Shown here piece by piece: positions 17,152 through 26,344 of a DNA stretch of 64,000 bases (positions are counted from its first letter, which is position 1; every line of letters starts with the position of its first letter). A program made the translations under genes and the position numbers. The notes beneath the pieces were generated by a model. The model saw nothing but the letters and a program-made list of their open reading frames with translations. It had not been told where the DNA came from and ran no database searches. Source of the stretch: Sphingobacteriales bacterium 44-15 (GTDB lineage Bacteria; Bacteroidota; Bacteroidia; Chitinophagales; Chitinophagaceae); the NCBI GenBank assembly GCA_001899685.1, contig MKWG01000002.1, forward strand, positions 105,953 through 169,952, read 5' to 3'.

Positions 17152-20100
17152 CAATCCGCCATCTTCATCGTATTTATTAGTTTTTATTTTTTCCTGCAAA
17201 CCCTGGAATAATACATACAGCGCAGGTATAGCAAATACGCCTAAAAAAGTACCAAACAGCATTCCGCCTATTGAACCCACTCCGATGGATCTGTTGCCGT
17301 TGGCCCCGACTCCTGTTGCAAAAAGCAGGGGAAGTAATCCGCAAATAAAAGCGAGAGAGGTCATCAGGATAGGCCGTATCCTTATTCTTGCACCGATCAT
17401 CGCGCTTTCCATCAGTCCTGCGCCTTTCCGCCGGTGCTCTAATGCCAGCTCTACCATCAATATCGCATTTTTCGCAAGCAAACCGATCAGCATGATCATT
17501 GAGATCTGTACGTAAATGTTGTTATCAATTCCAAATAAAGCGGTAAATACAAATATGCCGCTCAGTCCTACAGGCACGGACAACAATACGGCGAACGGCA
17601 GTATATAACTTTCGTACAGGGCGCTCAATAAAAGATACACAAAACACAGGCTCAGGAAGAAGATGGAAACAGTTTGCGAGCCGCTGCTCTGCTCTTCTTT
17701 GCTTATGCCACTGTATTCAATATTGTAGCCGGGCGGTAAATGCGTTGCCGCTTCATCATTAATGGCAGCCATAGCCTGCCCGGTACTTATACCGTCATTA
17801 GGAGAACCTGTGACAGCTATGGCATTATACATATTGAAGCGTGCAACAGATGAAGGTCCGTATACTTTCTTCATATTTACATATTCAGAAAGAGGGCTCA
17901 TCGTTCCCTTCCCGTTCCTGATCATGAAGCTGTTCATTTGTTCGATCGTGCCCCTGTACATGGTGTCCGCCTGCATGATGATCTGGTATTGCTGCCCAAA
18001 CTGGGTGAAATTGCCTATATAGGAACTGCCGTAAAAGGTATTCATCACATCCAGTATACCGGATGGTGATACGCCGTCATTTTCCGCTTTTGCGACATTT
18101 ATCTCCACCTTATATTGCGGAAAATTGGGATTAAAAGCAGTGGTGGCATATTGAATCTCCGGTCGGTTGTTGAGCGCAGCCAAAAATTTTTGTGCAACAG
18201 CGTAGAATTCGGCAATGGTATGCCCTCCCCTGTCTTCTATCTGGAAAGTAAATCCGCCGCTGTTGCCAAAGCCTGTAATGGTAGGTTGCTGCATCAGGGT
18301 TATGGAAGCGCCCTGCACTGATTTCATTCTTTGATTGAGGGTTTTGATAATATCCTTATCCGTAACGCCGGGTCTTTGTGTCCACGGTATTAACCGCAGG
18401 ATAAGCATGCCGTAAGAGCTGCCGCTGCCACCAATATTATTTTGCCCGAGGGTTGACATGGTGGCCATTACCTGCGGAACCGTATGGCAGATACTATCCA
18501 GTTGATGATTTACATACTGCACCCTCTCTTTTGTTGCGGCTGCAGGTAAGCTCACATTCACATAGATCGTTCCCATATCTTCTGACGGCACAAAGCTGGT
18601 AGGCGTCTTTTTGATAAGTATATACAACAAGCCTGAAAAAAATAATACAATAATGATGACCTGCCATTTTCTTCCGGCAATACCATGTACTGCCGAAGCA
18701 TACCTGTTTACCAGGTGATCATATCCGGTATTAAATTTAGCCTTGAACCTGTATAAAAAACTATGCCTGCCTGATGCATCAGTTTTTTGTGGTGGTTTTA
18801 AAAACATGGCAGCTAATGCGGGGCTAAGTGTAAGGGCATTGAGGGCCGATATCATAATAGCTATTGCCAGCGTTATCCCGAACTGCTTATAAAAAACGCC
18901 GGCCGATCCTCCAAGAAACGTTACCGGCAAAAACACAGAAGCCATTACCAGTGTAATGGAAACAATGGCTGCAGCAATTTCGCCCATGGCGTCAATCGCG
19001 GCCTTGCGGGGAGAGGTATAGCCGTGCTCCAGCTTGCTGTGCACAGCCTCTACCACCACAATAGCATCATCCACCACAATACCAATGGCCAGCACCAACG
19101 CAAAAAGTGTCAGCAAATTCAGGCTGTATCCGAATAAATACAAAAAGAAAAATGTACCGATAATAGAAACCGGAACGGATATGCCATGTATAATGGTGGA
19201 ACGAACATCCTGCAGGAAAATGAGGATCACCAGGAATACCAGCAGGAAACATTCAACCAGCGTATGAATTACCTTGTTGATGCTTTCGCTAAGAAAATTA
19301 TTGATATTTACCAGCTCCATGCTTTTCAGCCCCGAAGGAAAGCTCTTTGAAGCATCAGCAATAACTTTTTGTGCGCCCAGGATCACATCCTGTGCATTGG
19401 AGCCCGGGGTCTGGCTCACGCCGATGGCTACCGCAGGCATCCCGTTGATAGTCGTAGCGCTGGTATAGGTTTGTGTACCCAATTCTATCCTTGCAATATC
19501 TTTCAGATAGAGGTATTGCCCGTTGCCTAATGTTTTAATGATAATATTTTCAAATTGCTGCGGCTGAACAAGGGTGCCTTCATAAGTAAGATCATACTGA
19601 AAAGCCTGGTTGCCGTTATCGCCGATCTTTCCGGGAGCTGCATTAAAGTTTTGTGCATTAAGCGCTGCGGTTACATCAGACGGCTGCACATTATAAGAAG
19701 CCATTTTATCCGGTTGCAGCCACAACCGCATAGCATAAGTCATAGCGCCGCCAAATACATTGGCGCCGCCAACACCGTTCACTCTTTGCAGCTGGGGCAC
19801 CAGGTTGATAGCAGCATAGTTCTGCAAAAATTTCTGATCGTACTGATTACCGGTACTGTACAGTCCGATAATGAGCACATTACTGTTTTGTTGTTTACGC
19901 ACGTTTACTCCTGCCTGCGTTACGGCTTGTGGCAATTTGGAAAGCACCGTACTGATCCTGTTCTGCACATCCACAGCCGCCTGATCGGGATCTACGCCCA
20001 CACCAAAGAACACGCTGATGGAAGCGCTCCCGGTATTGCTTGCCGTTGAGGTCATATAAGACATTCCCTCCACGCCATTTATCTGCTGTTCCAGCGGCAT

Positions 20101-20298
20101 GATCACACTATTGATAAGGGTGGTAGTATTTGCTCCGGGGTAAGACGCAGAAACCTGTACCGTTGGAGGCGCTATATTGGGGTATTGCGATACAGGCATT
20201 TTGCTCAATCCCATTATACCAAGCAATACAATAATTACAGAAATTACTGTGCTCAATACCGGTCTTTCTATAAATCGCTTTAACATTGTATGCATCAA
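17104..20298 (-). CDS. RND efflux transporter, HAE1 (AcrB/MexB) family
   Basis: The inner-membrane, proton-driven pump of a multidrug-type efflux system. The 1064-residue protein has the family layout: a first membrane helix, a large periplasmic loop, helices 2-7 with the proton-relay Asp pair in GIVVDDAIVVVE, a second periplasmic loop, and the last helices with the relay Lys in LLAKNAILMVELA. The N-terminus (FIERPVLSTVISVIIVLLG) and MPVSQYPNIAPPTVQVSASY are typical. Its start overlaps the adaptor's stop codon by 4 nt. The last 17 residues (from about GLRAHFN) and the stop codon are encoded by a repeat element, so the natural C-terminus has been replaced. Substrates cannot be read from the sequence. 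Confidence 0.97.
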   Translation of the reverse strand: MMHTMLKRFIERPVLSTVISVIIVLLGIMGLSKMPVSQYPNIAPPTVQVSASYPGANTTTLINSVIMPLEQQINGVEGMSYMTSTASNTGSASISVFFGVGVDPDQAAVDVQNRISTVLSKLPQAVTQAGVNVRKQQNSNVLIIGLYSTGNQYDQKFLQNYAAINLVPQLQRVNGVGGANVFGGAMTYAMRLWLQPDKMASYNVQPSDVTAALNAQNFNAAPGKIGDNGNQAFQYDLTYEGTLVQPQQFENIIIKTLGNGQYLYLKDIARIELGTQTYTSATTINGMPAVAIGVSQTPGSNAQDVILGAQKVIADASKSFPSGLKSMELVNINNFLSESINKVIHTLVECFLLVFLVILIFLQDVRSTIIHGISVPVSIIGTFFFLYLFGYSLNLLTLFALVLAIGIVVDDAIVVVEAVHSKLEHGYTSPRKAAIDAMGEIAAAIVSITLVMASVFLPVTFLGGSAGVFYKQFGITLAIAIMISALNALTLSPALAAMFLKPPQKTDASGRHSFLYRFKAKFNTGYDHLVNRYASAVHGIAGRKWQVIIIVLFFSGLLYILIKKTPTSFVPSEDMGTIYVNVSLPAAATKERVQYVNHQLDSICHTVPQVMATMSTLGQNNIGGSGSSYGMLILRLIPWTQRPGVTDKDIIKTLNQRMKSVQGASITLMQQPTITGFGNSGGFTFQIEDRGGHTIAEFYAVAQKFLAALNNRPEIQYATTAFNPNFPQYKVEINVAKAENDGVSPSGILDVMNTFYGSSYIGNFTQFGQQYQIIMQADTMYRGTIEQMNSFMIRNGKGTMSPLSEYVNMKKVYGPSSVARFNMYNAIAVTGSPNDGISTGQAMAAINDEAATHLPPGYNIEYSGISKEEQSSGSQTVSIFFLSLCFVYLLLSALYESYILPFAVLLSVPVGLSGIFVFTALFGIDNNIYVQISMIMLIGLLAKNAILMVELALEHRRKGAGLMESAMIGARIRIRPILMTSLAFICGLLPLLFATGVGANGNRSIGVGSIGGMLFGTFLGVFAIPALYVLFQGLQEKIKTNKYDEDGGLRAHFNSSQAGGDTRL

Positions 20299-21443
20299 TT
20301 ATAGGTAGTATCCATGAGGTTAAAAATGCTGTCCTGGTTTACCGTCATTGGCTTTATCACGGTGCTGTCCTGTATATTTAATCCGTTCAGCAATATCTTA
20401 TCTCCCGCTTTTACCCCATTGGTAATTACGGCAAAGTTGCCGTCATCTGTAGCAGCGGTATTTACCAGCGTGCTTAATATCTTATTGCCATCAATGAGTT
20501 TGTACACAAAAGATTTATCCTGCAACTGGTAAATAGCGGTTTGTGGAACCAGCAAAGCCGCGTCTTCAATTCTTGGGATACGAACCGTTGCGCTTGCCCC
20601 GCTCTGAATGATACCGAGCGGGTTGGCAAAGGCAGCTTTAAAAGTTGCGGTACCGGATTCTATAGCGCCGCCGGCCGTTTCCATTTTTCCTTTTACCGGA
20701 TAAACATCACCATTAGCTAATACCAAAGTAACCGGTGGAATATGGGAGAGCTTTTCTGCCATGGTATTGCCCGGCACTCTTTGCATCATGTTTATCAGCT
20801 GTTTTTCATTGAGCGAAAAATAAGCGTATACATTGCCTGTGTTGGACAGGGTAGTTAACGGATCAGTATTGCTGCTGCTGATAAGTGCGCCGGCTTTATA
20901 AGGAATGAGCCCTATGGTTCCATCCTGCGGGCTTTTAATGTAAGTGTACCCCTGGTTGGTTTGCGCATTGGCCAATGTGGCTTTAGCCTGCGCCAGTGCC
21001 GCCTCCTCTGATTGTAACGTATACGCCGCTGCCTCCAGTTGGTATTTACTTACAATCTCATTGTCAACCAGTGGCTTTACTTTCTCCACATTCATGCGGG
21101 CAGTATTTACATTCGCCTCCGCAATTTTTATGGCGGCTTTGGCGGTTAAAATATCCTGATCATACTGAGGATTTTTAATACGGAACAATAGCTGCCCCTT
21201 ACGTACCGTAGCGCCTTCATTCACATAAATATTTTCAAGATAACCCGGAACCATTGGCCGTATCTCCACTACATTCTCTCCCTGTATGGTAGCAGGATGG
21301 CTCCAGTAAAAAGTCACTTTACGGGGCGCTACTGTCAATACCTGGTAAGCGACTGTCTCTTTTTCCCTGGCAGCCTGCTTTTGCCGGCAGGAACTGAAAA
21401 TAATAATACCGGTGGTTATAAGTATGAGAATGTTTGATTTCAT
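20295..21443 (-). CDS. RND efflux periplasmic adaptor (membrane fusion protein)
   Basis: The adaptor that links the pump to the outer-membrane channel. The 382-residue protein is a predicted lipoprotein (Cys at residue 19 in IIIFSSC). Family segments are present in order: VEIRPMVPGYLENIYVNEGA with VRKGQLLFRI (lipoyl-like domain, first half), a helical hairpin with KAAIKIAEANVNTARMNVEK, then YTYIKSPQDGTIG (second half). The beta-barrel domain and the closing KAGDKILLNG segment follow. It is the first gene of the operon and overlaps the pump gene by 4 nt (ATGA). No regulator gene is directly attached upstream. Confidence 0.95.
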   Translation of the reverse strand: MKSNILILITTGIIIFSSCRQKQAAREKETVAYQVLTVAPRKVTFYWSHPATIQGENVVEIRPMVPGYLENIYVNEGATVRKGQLLFRIKNPQYDQDILTAKAAIKIAEANVNTARMNVEKVKPLVDNEIVSKYQLEAAAYTLQSEEAALAQAKATLANAQTNQGYTYIKSPQDGTIGLIPYKAGALISSSNTDPLTTLSNTGNVYAYFSLNEKQLINMMQRVPGNTMAEKLSHIPPVTLVLANGDVYPVKGKMETAGGAIESGTATFKAAFANPLGIIQSGASATVRIPRIEDAALLVPQTAIYQLQDKSFVYKLIDGNKILSTLVNTAATDDGNFAVITNGVKAGDKILLNGLNIQDSTVIKPMTVNQDSIFNLMDTTYN

Positions 21444-21612
21444 ATTTTAAATAATATTGCCGTGATCGTCAGCGTAATAAAACGTGTCCGGTCTGATCCC
21501 GGTAAAGACAAAGTAAAGGCGCTATCGGATAGCCAATTTACCGGATAGATAAAAAAGGATACAATATCGGTGAGAGCGGATTATCGGTCGTCAGGGGGAA
21601 AAATGATAGCTG

Positions 21613-22449
21613 TTATTTTGCTTTCTTATTCCCCTTCAGCAATTTTTTCTCATCATCATCTAATTTTCGCTGTAGTTTCTTTACATCTTCGGCGGGGGGC
21701 AGGTTTTCCGGCACAATCCCCCGCTCGGTGAGCATATCCCGCACGGCCTGGTTATTATCAATATGCTCTTTCTCAATTTTAGTTTGCCCCTGCAAATCTT
21801 TGGTTTGAACATTTAATCCCGTCATCTCGGCTGCCAGATCTTTTGCTTTAATACTGATGGTTGGAAGGAAATCTGCAACCAGCCTGTTATCTGGAACTCC
21901 CATTTTCTTTTTGAGCATCTGAGTATTTAATTTAAACAATGCCTCGTCGCCCTTACTCCTGATTACCGCAAATCCCTGGCTATCCACGCCCCGTTCATAT
22001 AGGATTCCCGAGAGCTGTTTTTCTGTCTGGCTCAGTTTTTCCCTTGCTTTTACCCGTTCATATTCCAGTAATCTTTGTTCTACCAATTCCGCCCTGCGGG
22101 TTTGTACGGCGAAATAATTTTGGGCAAAAGCTATTTCCTGCTTTCGGCTGTCGCCGTTTTGGGCTATAAGATAACAAGCGTAGCGGGTAAGAGCAATATC
22201 ATTAATTTGTCTTTCGGTATCGGAACCAATTTCAACCATTTTCCTGACGTCAGGAAAATGGTTCTCAATTTCTCCTCCTGCATTTTTACAGGCATCCTTA
22301 GCCTTCTGAACAACCTTTTCAAAGTTCTCCCATTTGCTATATCCGAGTAAGAGCTGTAATTCGCGTGCACTCCAGCATTCTACGCCTTCTAATGTTGAGG
22401 CAGCGGCTTCAAATTGCGCAAAAAGCTGCTTGATCTCTTCTGATTTCAT
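21613..22449 (-). CDS. dinD: DNA-damage-inducible protein D (DinD)
   Basis: The 278-residue protein matches DinD. In E. coli DinD is SOS-induced and acts against RecA filaments. Marks are the N-terminal Bro-N-like segment WSARELQLLLGYSKWENFEK, the DVRKMVEIGSDTERQINDI segment, and LTRYACYLIAQNGD with KQEIAFAQNYFA. A charged C-terminal half then has FLPTISIKAKDLAAEMT and a Lys-rich end. Length is normal. I see no recognisable LexA-type palindrome in the 110 nt between it and the divergent purF-like gene, so SOS control here is unproved. DinD genes are often mobile between genomes. Confidence 0.9.
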   Translation of the reverse strand: MKSEEIKQLFAQFEAAASTLEGVECWSARELQLLLGYSKWENFEKVVQKAKDACKNAGGEIENHFPDVRKMVEIGSDTERQINDIALTRYACYLIAQNGDSRKQEIAFAQNYFAVQTRRAELVEQRLLEYERVKAREKLSQTEKQLSGILYERGVDSQGFAVIRSKGDEALFKLNTQMLKKKMGVPDNRLVADFLPTISIKAKDLAAEMTGLNVQTKDLQGQTKIEKEHIDNNQAVRDMLTERGIVPENLPPAEDVKKLQRKLDDDEKKLLKGNKKAK

Positions 22450-22529
22450 TTTGGTGTTTTTTAGGTAATAAAATTTTTAAGGAAAGTTAAGGATTTTAAT
22501 TTACCCCCGGTTTCTATGGCTAAACAACG

Positions 22530-22537
22530 TAACTTTG
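22530..22537 (+). promoter_or_regulatory. Candidate -7 promoter element for the PurF-like gene
   Basis: TAACTTTG matches TAnnTTTG exactly and lies 22 nt before the ATG at 22560. A TTTC upstream is too close to be a good -33 box. Confidence 0.4.
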
Positions 22538-22559
22538 CGGCTTCTTTTTAATACTCCAC

Positions 22560-24407
22560 ATGAGCGACCCCATAAAACATGAATGCGGGCTGGCATTCAT
22601 AAGACTTAGAAAGCCGTTTCCCTACTATCTTAAAGCATACGGCACCGCCATGTACGGGCTTAATAAGCTTTACCTTTTAATGGAAAAGCAACACAACCGG
22701 GGGCAGGACGGAGCCGGTATTGCAGCCGTAAAGCTAAACACTGAGCCGGGGTATCCCTTTCTTCACCGCATCAGGAGCATTGAAACCATGGCTATAGCAG
22801 ATCTCTTCCGGCAGATCTCGGAAGAAATTGCAGAGCTTGAAAAATACCAGCCTGATATCAAAAAGCACCCGGGACTGATGAAGGGTAATATCCGGTTTAT
22901 GGGAGAGCTGTTGCTCGGGCACCTGCGCTATGGCACGCAGGGAAGGAATAATGTGGAGTTCTGCCATCCTTTTATTAAATGCCATACTATTCCTGCCCTG
23001 AACCTAGCCCTGGCGGGAAACTTTAACCTGATCAATACGGAAGAGCTGTTTTCCCTTGTAAATATAGAACCGGGCGTTTTTCAGAAACAAAGCGATCTCG
23101 CAGCAATGATGGAAGTAGTCCATCATTTTTTGGTTAAAGAAGATGAGCTCCATCCCGAACGCCTTGATATAGTGAACGTTCTGAAAAAATCTACCAGGCT
23201 TTTTGACGGTGGCTACCATGTAGGAGGGCTTATTGGGAACGGCGACAGCTTTGTTATGCGGGATGCGCATGGGATCCGGCCATCTTATTATTACATCAAT
23301 GACGATATTATAGTTGCCGCATCCGAAAGGGCAGCCATAAGAACGACTTTCAATGTGAGCGAAAAGGAAGTGCACGAATTAATGCCGGGGCATGCGCTGA
23401 TCGTAAGAGCGGACGGTTCCTACGAAATAACGCAGATCCTGGAGCCGCAGGAGAGAAAAGCCTGCAGCTTTGAGCGCATATACTTCTCAAGAGGGAATGA
23501 TGAAAAAATATATAAGGAAAGGAACGCCCTGGGCAACCACCTGAGCGACCCTGTATTAAAAGCCATTGACTATGACCTGAAAAACACGGTCTTTTCCTTT
23601 ATTCCCAACACGGCGGAAGTGGCTTTTTACGGACTGCTGAAAGGTATGGAAGATTATCTCAATAAGATAAAAGTACAACGCATTACTTCCTGGGGTAAGG
23701 ATTATGATGAGGAAAAGCTGGTGGAAATGGTCAACCGCCGCATAAGGGTGGAGAAGATTGCCAATAAAGATGTGAAAATGCGCACCTTTATTACTGAAGA
23801 TGTAAGCCGCAATGAGCTGGTGCAGCACGTTTATGATATCACCTACGGGTCTATAAGAAAAGGAGAGGATACAGTAGTTGTTATAGACGACTCTATTGTA
23901 CGGGGAACGACATTGCGCGAAAGTATCATAAGAATGATCTCAAGGCTTGAGCCTAAGCGTATTATTATTGTTTCCTCCGCTCCCCAGATCCGTTATCCCG
24001 ACTGCTACGGCATTGATATGAGCAAAATGAGAGATTTCATCGCATTCCAGGCAGCCATTGAGCTGCTGAAGGAAAGAAAGATGGATCACCTGCTCCAGGA
24101 GCTTTATAACAAATGCCGTGAATTGGAGCGGAACAACCAGTTGCATTCGGAAAACGTTGTGCGCCAGGTATATAAGCCGTTCACTGCCGAGGAGATCTCC
24201 CAAAAAATCGCCCGGCTGATCACCCCCCCTGATGTCACCATTCCTATAGATATCATATACCAAACCATTGAAGATCTTCATGCTTCCTGTCCTACCAACA
24301 CAGGCGACTGGTATTTTACCGGGAATTACCCCACTCCGGGGGGAAACAGGGTTGTAAACAAAGCTTTTATTAATTATATGGAAGGCAAAAATATAAGAGG
24401 CTACTAA
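22560..24407 (+). CDS. PurF-like amidophosphoribosyltransferase, long form
   Basis: A class II glutamine amidotransferase fused to a phosphoribosyltransferase domain. This is the architecture of the first enzyme of purine synthesis (PRPP plus glutamine to phosphoribosylamine). The 615-residue protein has the catalytic Cys at residue 9 (HECGLAFIR, implying removal of an eight-residue propeptide), then QHNRGQDGAG and the LGHLRYGTQG segment. The PRPP-binding loop VVVIDDSIVRGTT lies at about 438-450. It is about 110-140 residues longer than usual PurF (about 470-505), with inserts in both domains and an extra C-terminal region (TNTGDWYFTGNYPTPGG). It may be a second copy with a changed role, because no other purine gene is near. 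Confidence 0.9.
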   Translation: MSDPIKHECGLAFIRLRKPFPYYLKAYGTAMYGLNKLYLLMEKQHNRGQDGAGIAAVKLNTEPGYPFLHRIRSIETMAIADLFRQISEEIAELEKYQPDIKKHPGLMKGNIRFMGELLLGHLRYGTQGRNNVEFCHPFIKCHTIPALNLALAGNFNLINTEELFSLVNIEPGVFQKQSDLAAMMEVVHHFLVKEDELHPERLDIVNVLKKSTRLFDGGYHVGGLIGNGDSFVMRDAHGIRPSYYYINDDIIVAASERAAIRTTFNVSEKEVHELMPGHALIVRADGSYEITQILEPQERKACSFERIYFSRGNDEKIYKERNALGNHLSDPVLKAIDYDLKNTVFSFIPNTAEVAFYGLLKGMEDYLNKIKVQRITSWGKDYDEEKLVEMVNRRIRVEKIANKDVKMRTFITEDVSRNELVQHVYDITYGSIRKGEDTVVVIDDSIVRGTTLRESIIRMISRLEPKRIIIVSSAPQIRYPDCYGIDMSKMRDFIAFQAAIELLKERKMDHLLQELYNKCRELERNNQLHSENVVRQVYKPFTAEEISQKIARLITPPDVTIPIDIIYQTIEDLHASCPTNTGDWYFTGNYPTPGGNRVVNKAFINYMEGKNIRGY

Positions 24408-24596
24408 GGCATCTTGGCTTGATTTTTGTTACAACATTGAAAGTTTTTTAGCACCCGTTTTTAGATCCTGCGTTTCCTATGTGTTTTACAGAATAATTCC
24501 AGGTACCCTTTTGAATCTATTTGGTTCAAAATAAAATGTTATTTATCATCTTTTCGGATGATGGTTGAACCGCATAACCCACCACTACCGGAAAAA

Positions 24597-25094
24597 ATGA
24601 GGTCTGTACTACTGGTGCGTCATGCCAAGAGCAGTTGGGATGACAGCATGATGGCGGATTTTGACCGCCCGCTTGATGAGCGGGGAAAGAAAGATGCACC
24701 TTTAATGGCCAAGCGTCTTTTGGGTAAAAATATTGCCATAGAGTTTTTTTTGTCCAGTCCTGCCAAAAGAGCCAGGAAAACAGCAGCCTGTTTCCTGAAA
24801 GCATACGGGCTTGATGATACAAGACTTGCATTCCGCCCGCCCCTCTATCTTCCTGCACATAATGCATTTATAGAAGCCATTGAGTCAGCGCCGGATGAAT
24901 TTCATCATATTGCGTTATTCTCCCACAATCCCGGTATTACCGATTTTGCCAACAGCCTTACGGATGCCGTAAGGATAGATAATATTCCTACCTGTGGAGT
25001 GTTTGGGATAACATTGCAGATCAGGCATTGGAAAGATTTCAGCTCGGGGAGGCCGGAGTTCTGGTTTTTTGATGCGCCCAAATATCCGGGCTGA
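24597..25094 (+). CDS. SixA-like histidine phosphatase
   Basis: A short member of the histidine phosphatase (phosphoglycerate-mutase-like) superfamily, 165 residues from the ATG at 24597. The catalytic VLLVRHAKSSWDD near the N-terminus, LDERGKKDAPLMAKRL, the FFLSSPAKRARKTAA segment and the second His in ALFSHNPGITDF match SixA-type phosphohistidine phosphatases. In E. coli SixA acts on phosphohistidine of phosphotransfer proteins; the target here is unknown. The frame also opens at ATG 24558, but the chosen start has the catalytic strand at once, as in the family, and a purine run (GAAAAA) before it. A heptad repeat separates it from the convergent aldolase-like gene. Confidence 0.9.
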   Translation: MRSVLLVRHAKSSWDDSMMADFDRPLDERGKKDAPLMAKRLLGKNIAIEFFLSSPAKRARKTAACFLKAYGLDDTRLAFRPPLYLPAHNAFIEAIESAPDEFHHIALFSHNPGITDFANSLTDAVRIDNIPTCGVFGITLQIRHWKDFSSGRPEFWFFDAPKYPG

Positions 25095-25098
25095 TTGG

Positions 25099-25160
25099 AT
25101 GTCAAACGTGAGAAGTGAAACGTGAGATAAACTTTCTCGTCTCACTTTTCACGTCTCACA
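25099..25160. repeat. Heptad-unit inverted element, copy 5
   Basis: The left arm reads TGTCAAA CGTGAGA AGTGAAA CGTGAGA, and the right arm TCTCACT TTTCACG TCTCACA. It lies in the short space between two convergent genes, a place where a two-way terminator would be useful. Confidence 0.75.
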
Positions 25161-25198
25161 ATAATATAATGTGCAGAACTAATTTGACTGACGAGGCA

Positions 25199-26317
25199 CT
25201 ATATGGTGATAGCCCTGTCTCTCGCAATCACCTTCCATTGGTCTGTTACTTCATTGTTTACAACAATATCGGCAGCATTATATAATGCTACTGTAGGGCA
25301 AATATGTACCGGCACGCCATATAAAACATCTCCGGTACGGTATTGCCCGGCATCTGTCACCCTCAATACCAGATGCTCCTCGCTCTGCCCTATTGGTTCA
25401 GCATCCGGTGCATTGAGAAAATGCACACGCGGGAGCGGATTTTCGGCAGCAACAGACTTATGCCCGAGGTCAGTACAAATGGTAACAGCGTCAACAATAG
25501 AAATGACTCTTGTCAATACCAGCGCTGCATAATCAAATGCCTCATCCGGCAACCCGTGCTTATATCCCCAATCCGAAAAGACAAATGTGCCCGGGCTGCA
25601 CTCCACTCCTCCACGCCGGGCGTGAATGGGAAAAGTAGGAGTCCCTCCCGCTACGATAACAAGATTTCTCCCCTCATCACCCAGCGCTTTCTGCAAAGAG
25701 ACGATACCGCTGAAGGCTTCATCGCATTTCAATTTTCTTGCGGCAGGATCAGCATCATGTATATGCCCGTCGTAAGCATGCAGCCCCCGGAGCCGTACAT
25801 GCTTCAGGTTTTTAAAATGCCTGGCAAGTTCAACTGCATCGGGAGGCTTTATACCGGTACGGTTCATGCCGGTATTTAGATCAATAAAAACATCTATCAT
25901 TACTTCGTGAGCGCCGGCCAGGATATTGATATGCTCCAGGTTATCTTTATTGTCGCACAGGCAGGCAAAATGCGTGGAAGGATATTTCCTGATCAGGTTG
26001 ATCAAACGCAATATTTTGGGACCAACAGGCTGGTATGCCAGCAGCACATCCGGGGCTCCGGTCATGCCCAGCATCTCCGCTTCCGCAATGGTGGCACATT
26101 TAAATTTTGTAATACCTTCCTCCATCATCATCCTGCATACTTCGGCCATTTTATTGGTCTTTACATGCGGTCGGAGCATACTGATATCGGGGAGTATGGT
26201 TTTTATCAGCCGGATATTGGCCTTTACCCTATCGGCGTATACCAATAAAGCCGGGGAATCAACCTCCTCAACATTATTAATTATATACCATTCTTTTGCA
26301 GGCACTGCATTTTGCAT
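25199..26317 (-). CDS. D-threonine aldolase-like PLP enzyme (alanine racemase N-terminal fold)
   Basis: A fold-type III PLP enzyme of 372 residues. The N-terminal barrel has the PLP lysine in RPHVKTNKMAEV (K53). It continues with KFKCATIAEAEMLG and DLNTGMNRTG, where Arg supports the PLP pyridine. A phosphate-binding VAGGTPTFPIH segment follows. The C-terminal beta domain ends with a His-X-Cys metal-binding motif (PVHICPT), typical of the metal-dependent D-threonine aldolase / D-serine dehydratase group. These enzymes cleave or dehydrate D-hydroxy amino acids; the precise substrate is not certain. A RidA-family gene lies 27 nt upstream on the same strand. This is a sensible partner, because RidA proteins remove reactive enamines made by PLP enzymes. 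Confidence 0.9.
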   Translation of the reverse strand: MQNAVPAKEWYIINNVEEVDSPALLVYADRVKANIRLIKTILPDISMLRPHVKTNKMAEVCRMMMEEGITKFKCATIAEAEMLGMTGAPDVLLAYQPVGPKILRLINLIRKYPSTHFACLCDNKDNLEHINILAGAHEVMIDVFIDLNTGMNRTGIKPPDAVELARHFKNLKHVRLRGLHAYDGHIHDADPAARKLKCDEAFSGIVSLQKALGDEGRNLVIVAGGTPTFPIHARRGGVECSPGTFVFSDWGYKHGLPDEAFDYAALVLTRVISIVDAVTICTDLGHKSVAAENPLPRVHFLNAPDAEPIGQSEEHLVLRVTDAGQYRTGDVLYGVPVHICPTVALYNAADIVVNNEVTDQWKVIARDRAITI

Positions 26318-26344
26318 TGTTATTTTCTTTTGTATGATTATTGC

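Noticed and set aside
19555-20049. Long plus-strand frame inside the RND pump gene
   Set aside because: It is the antisense shadow of a strongly conserved coding region with all RND motifs on the minus strand.
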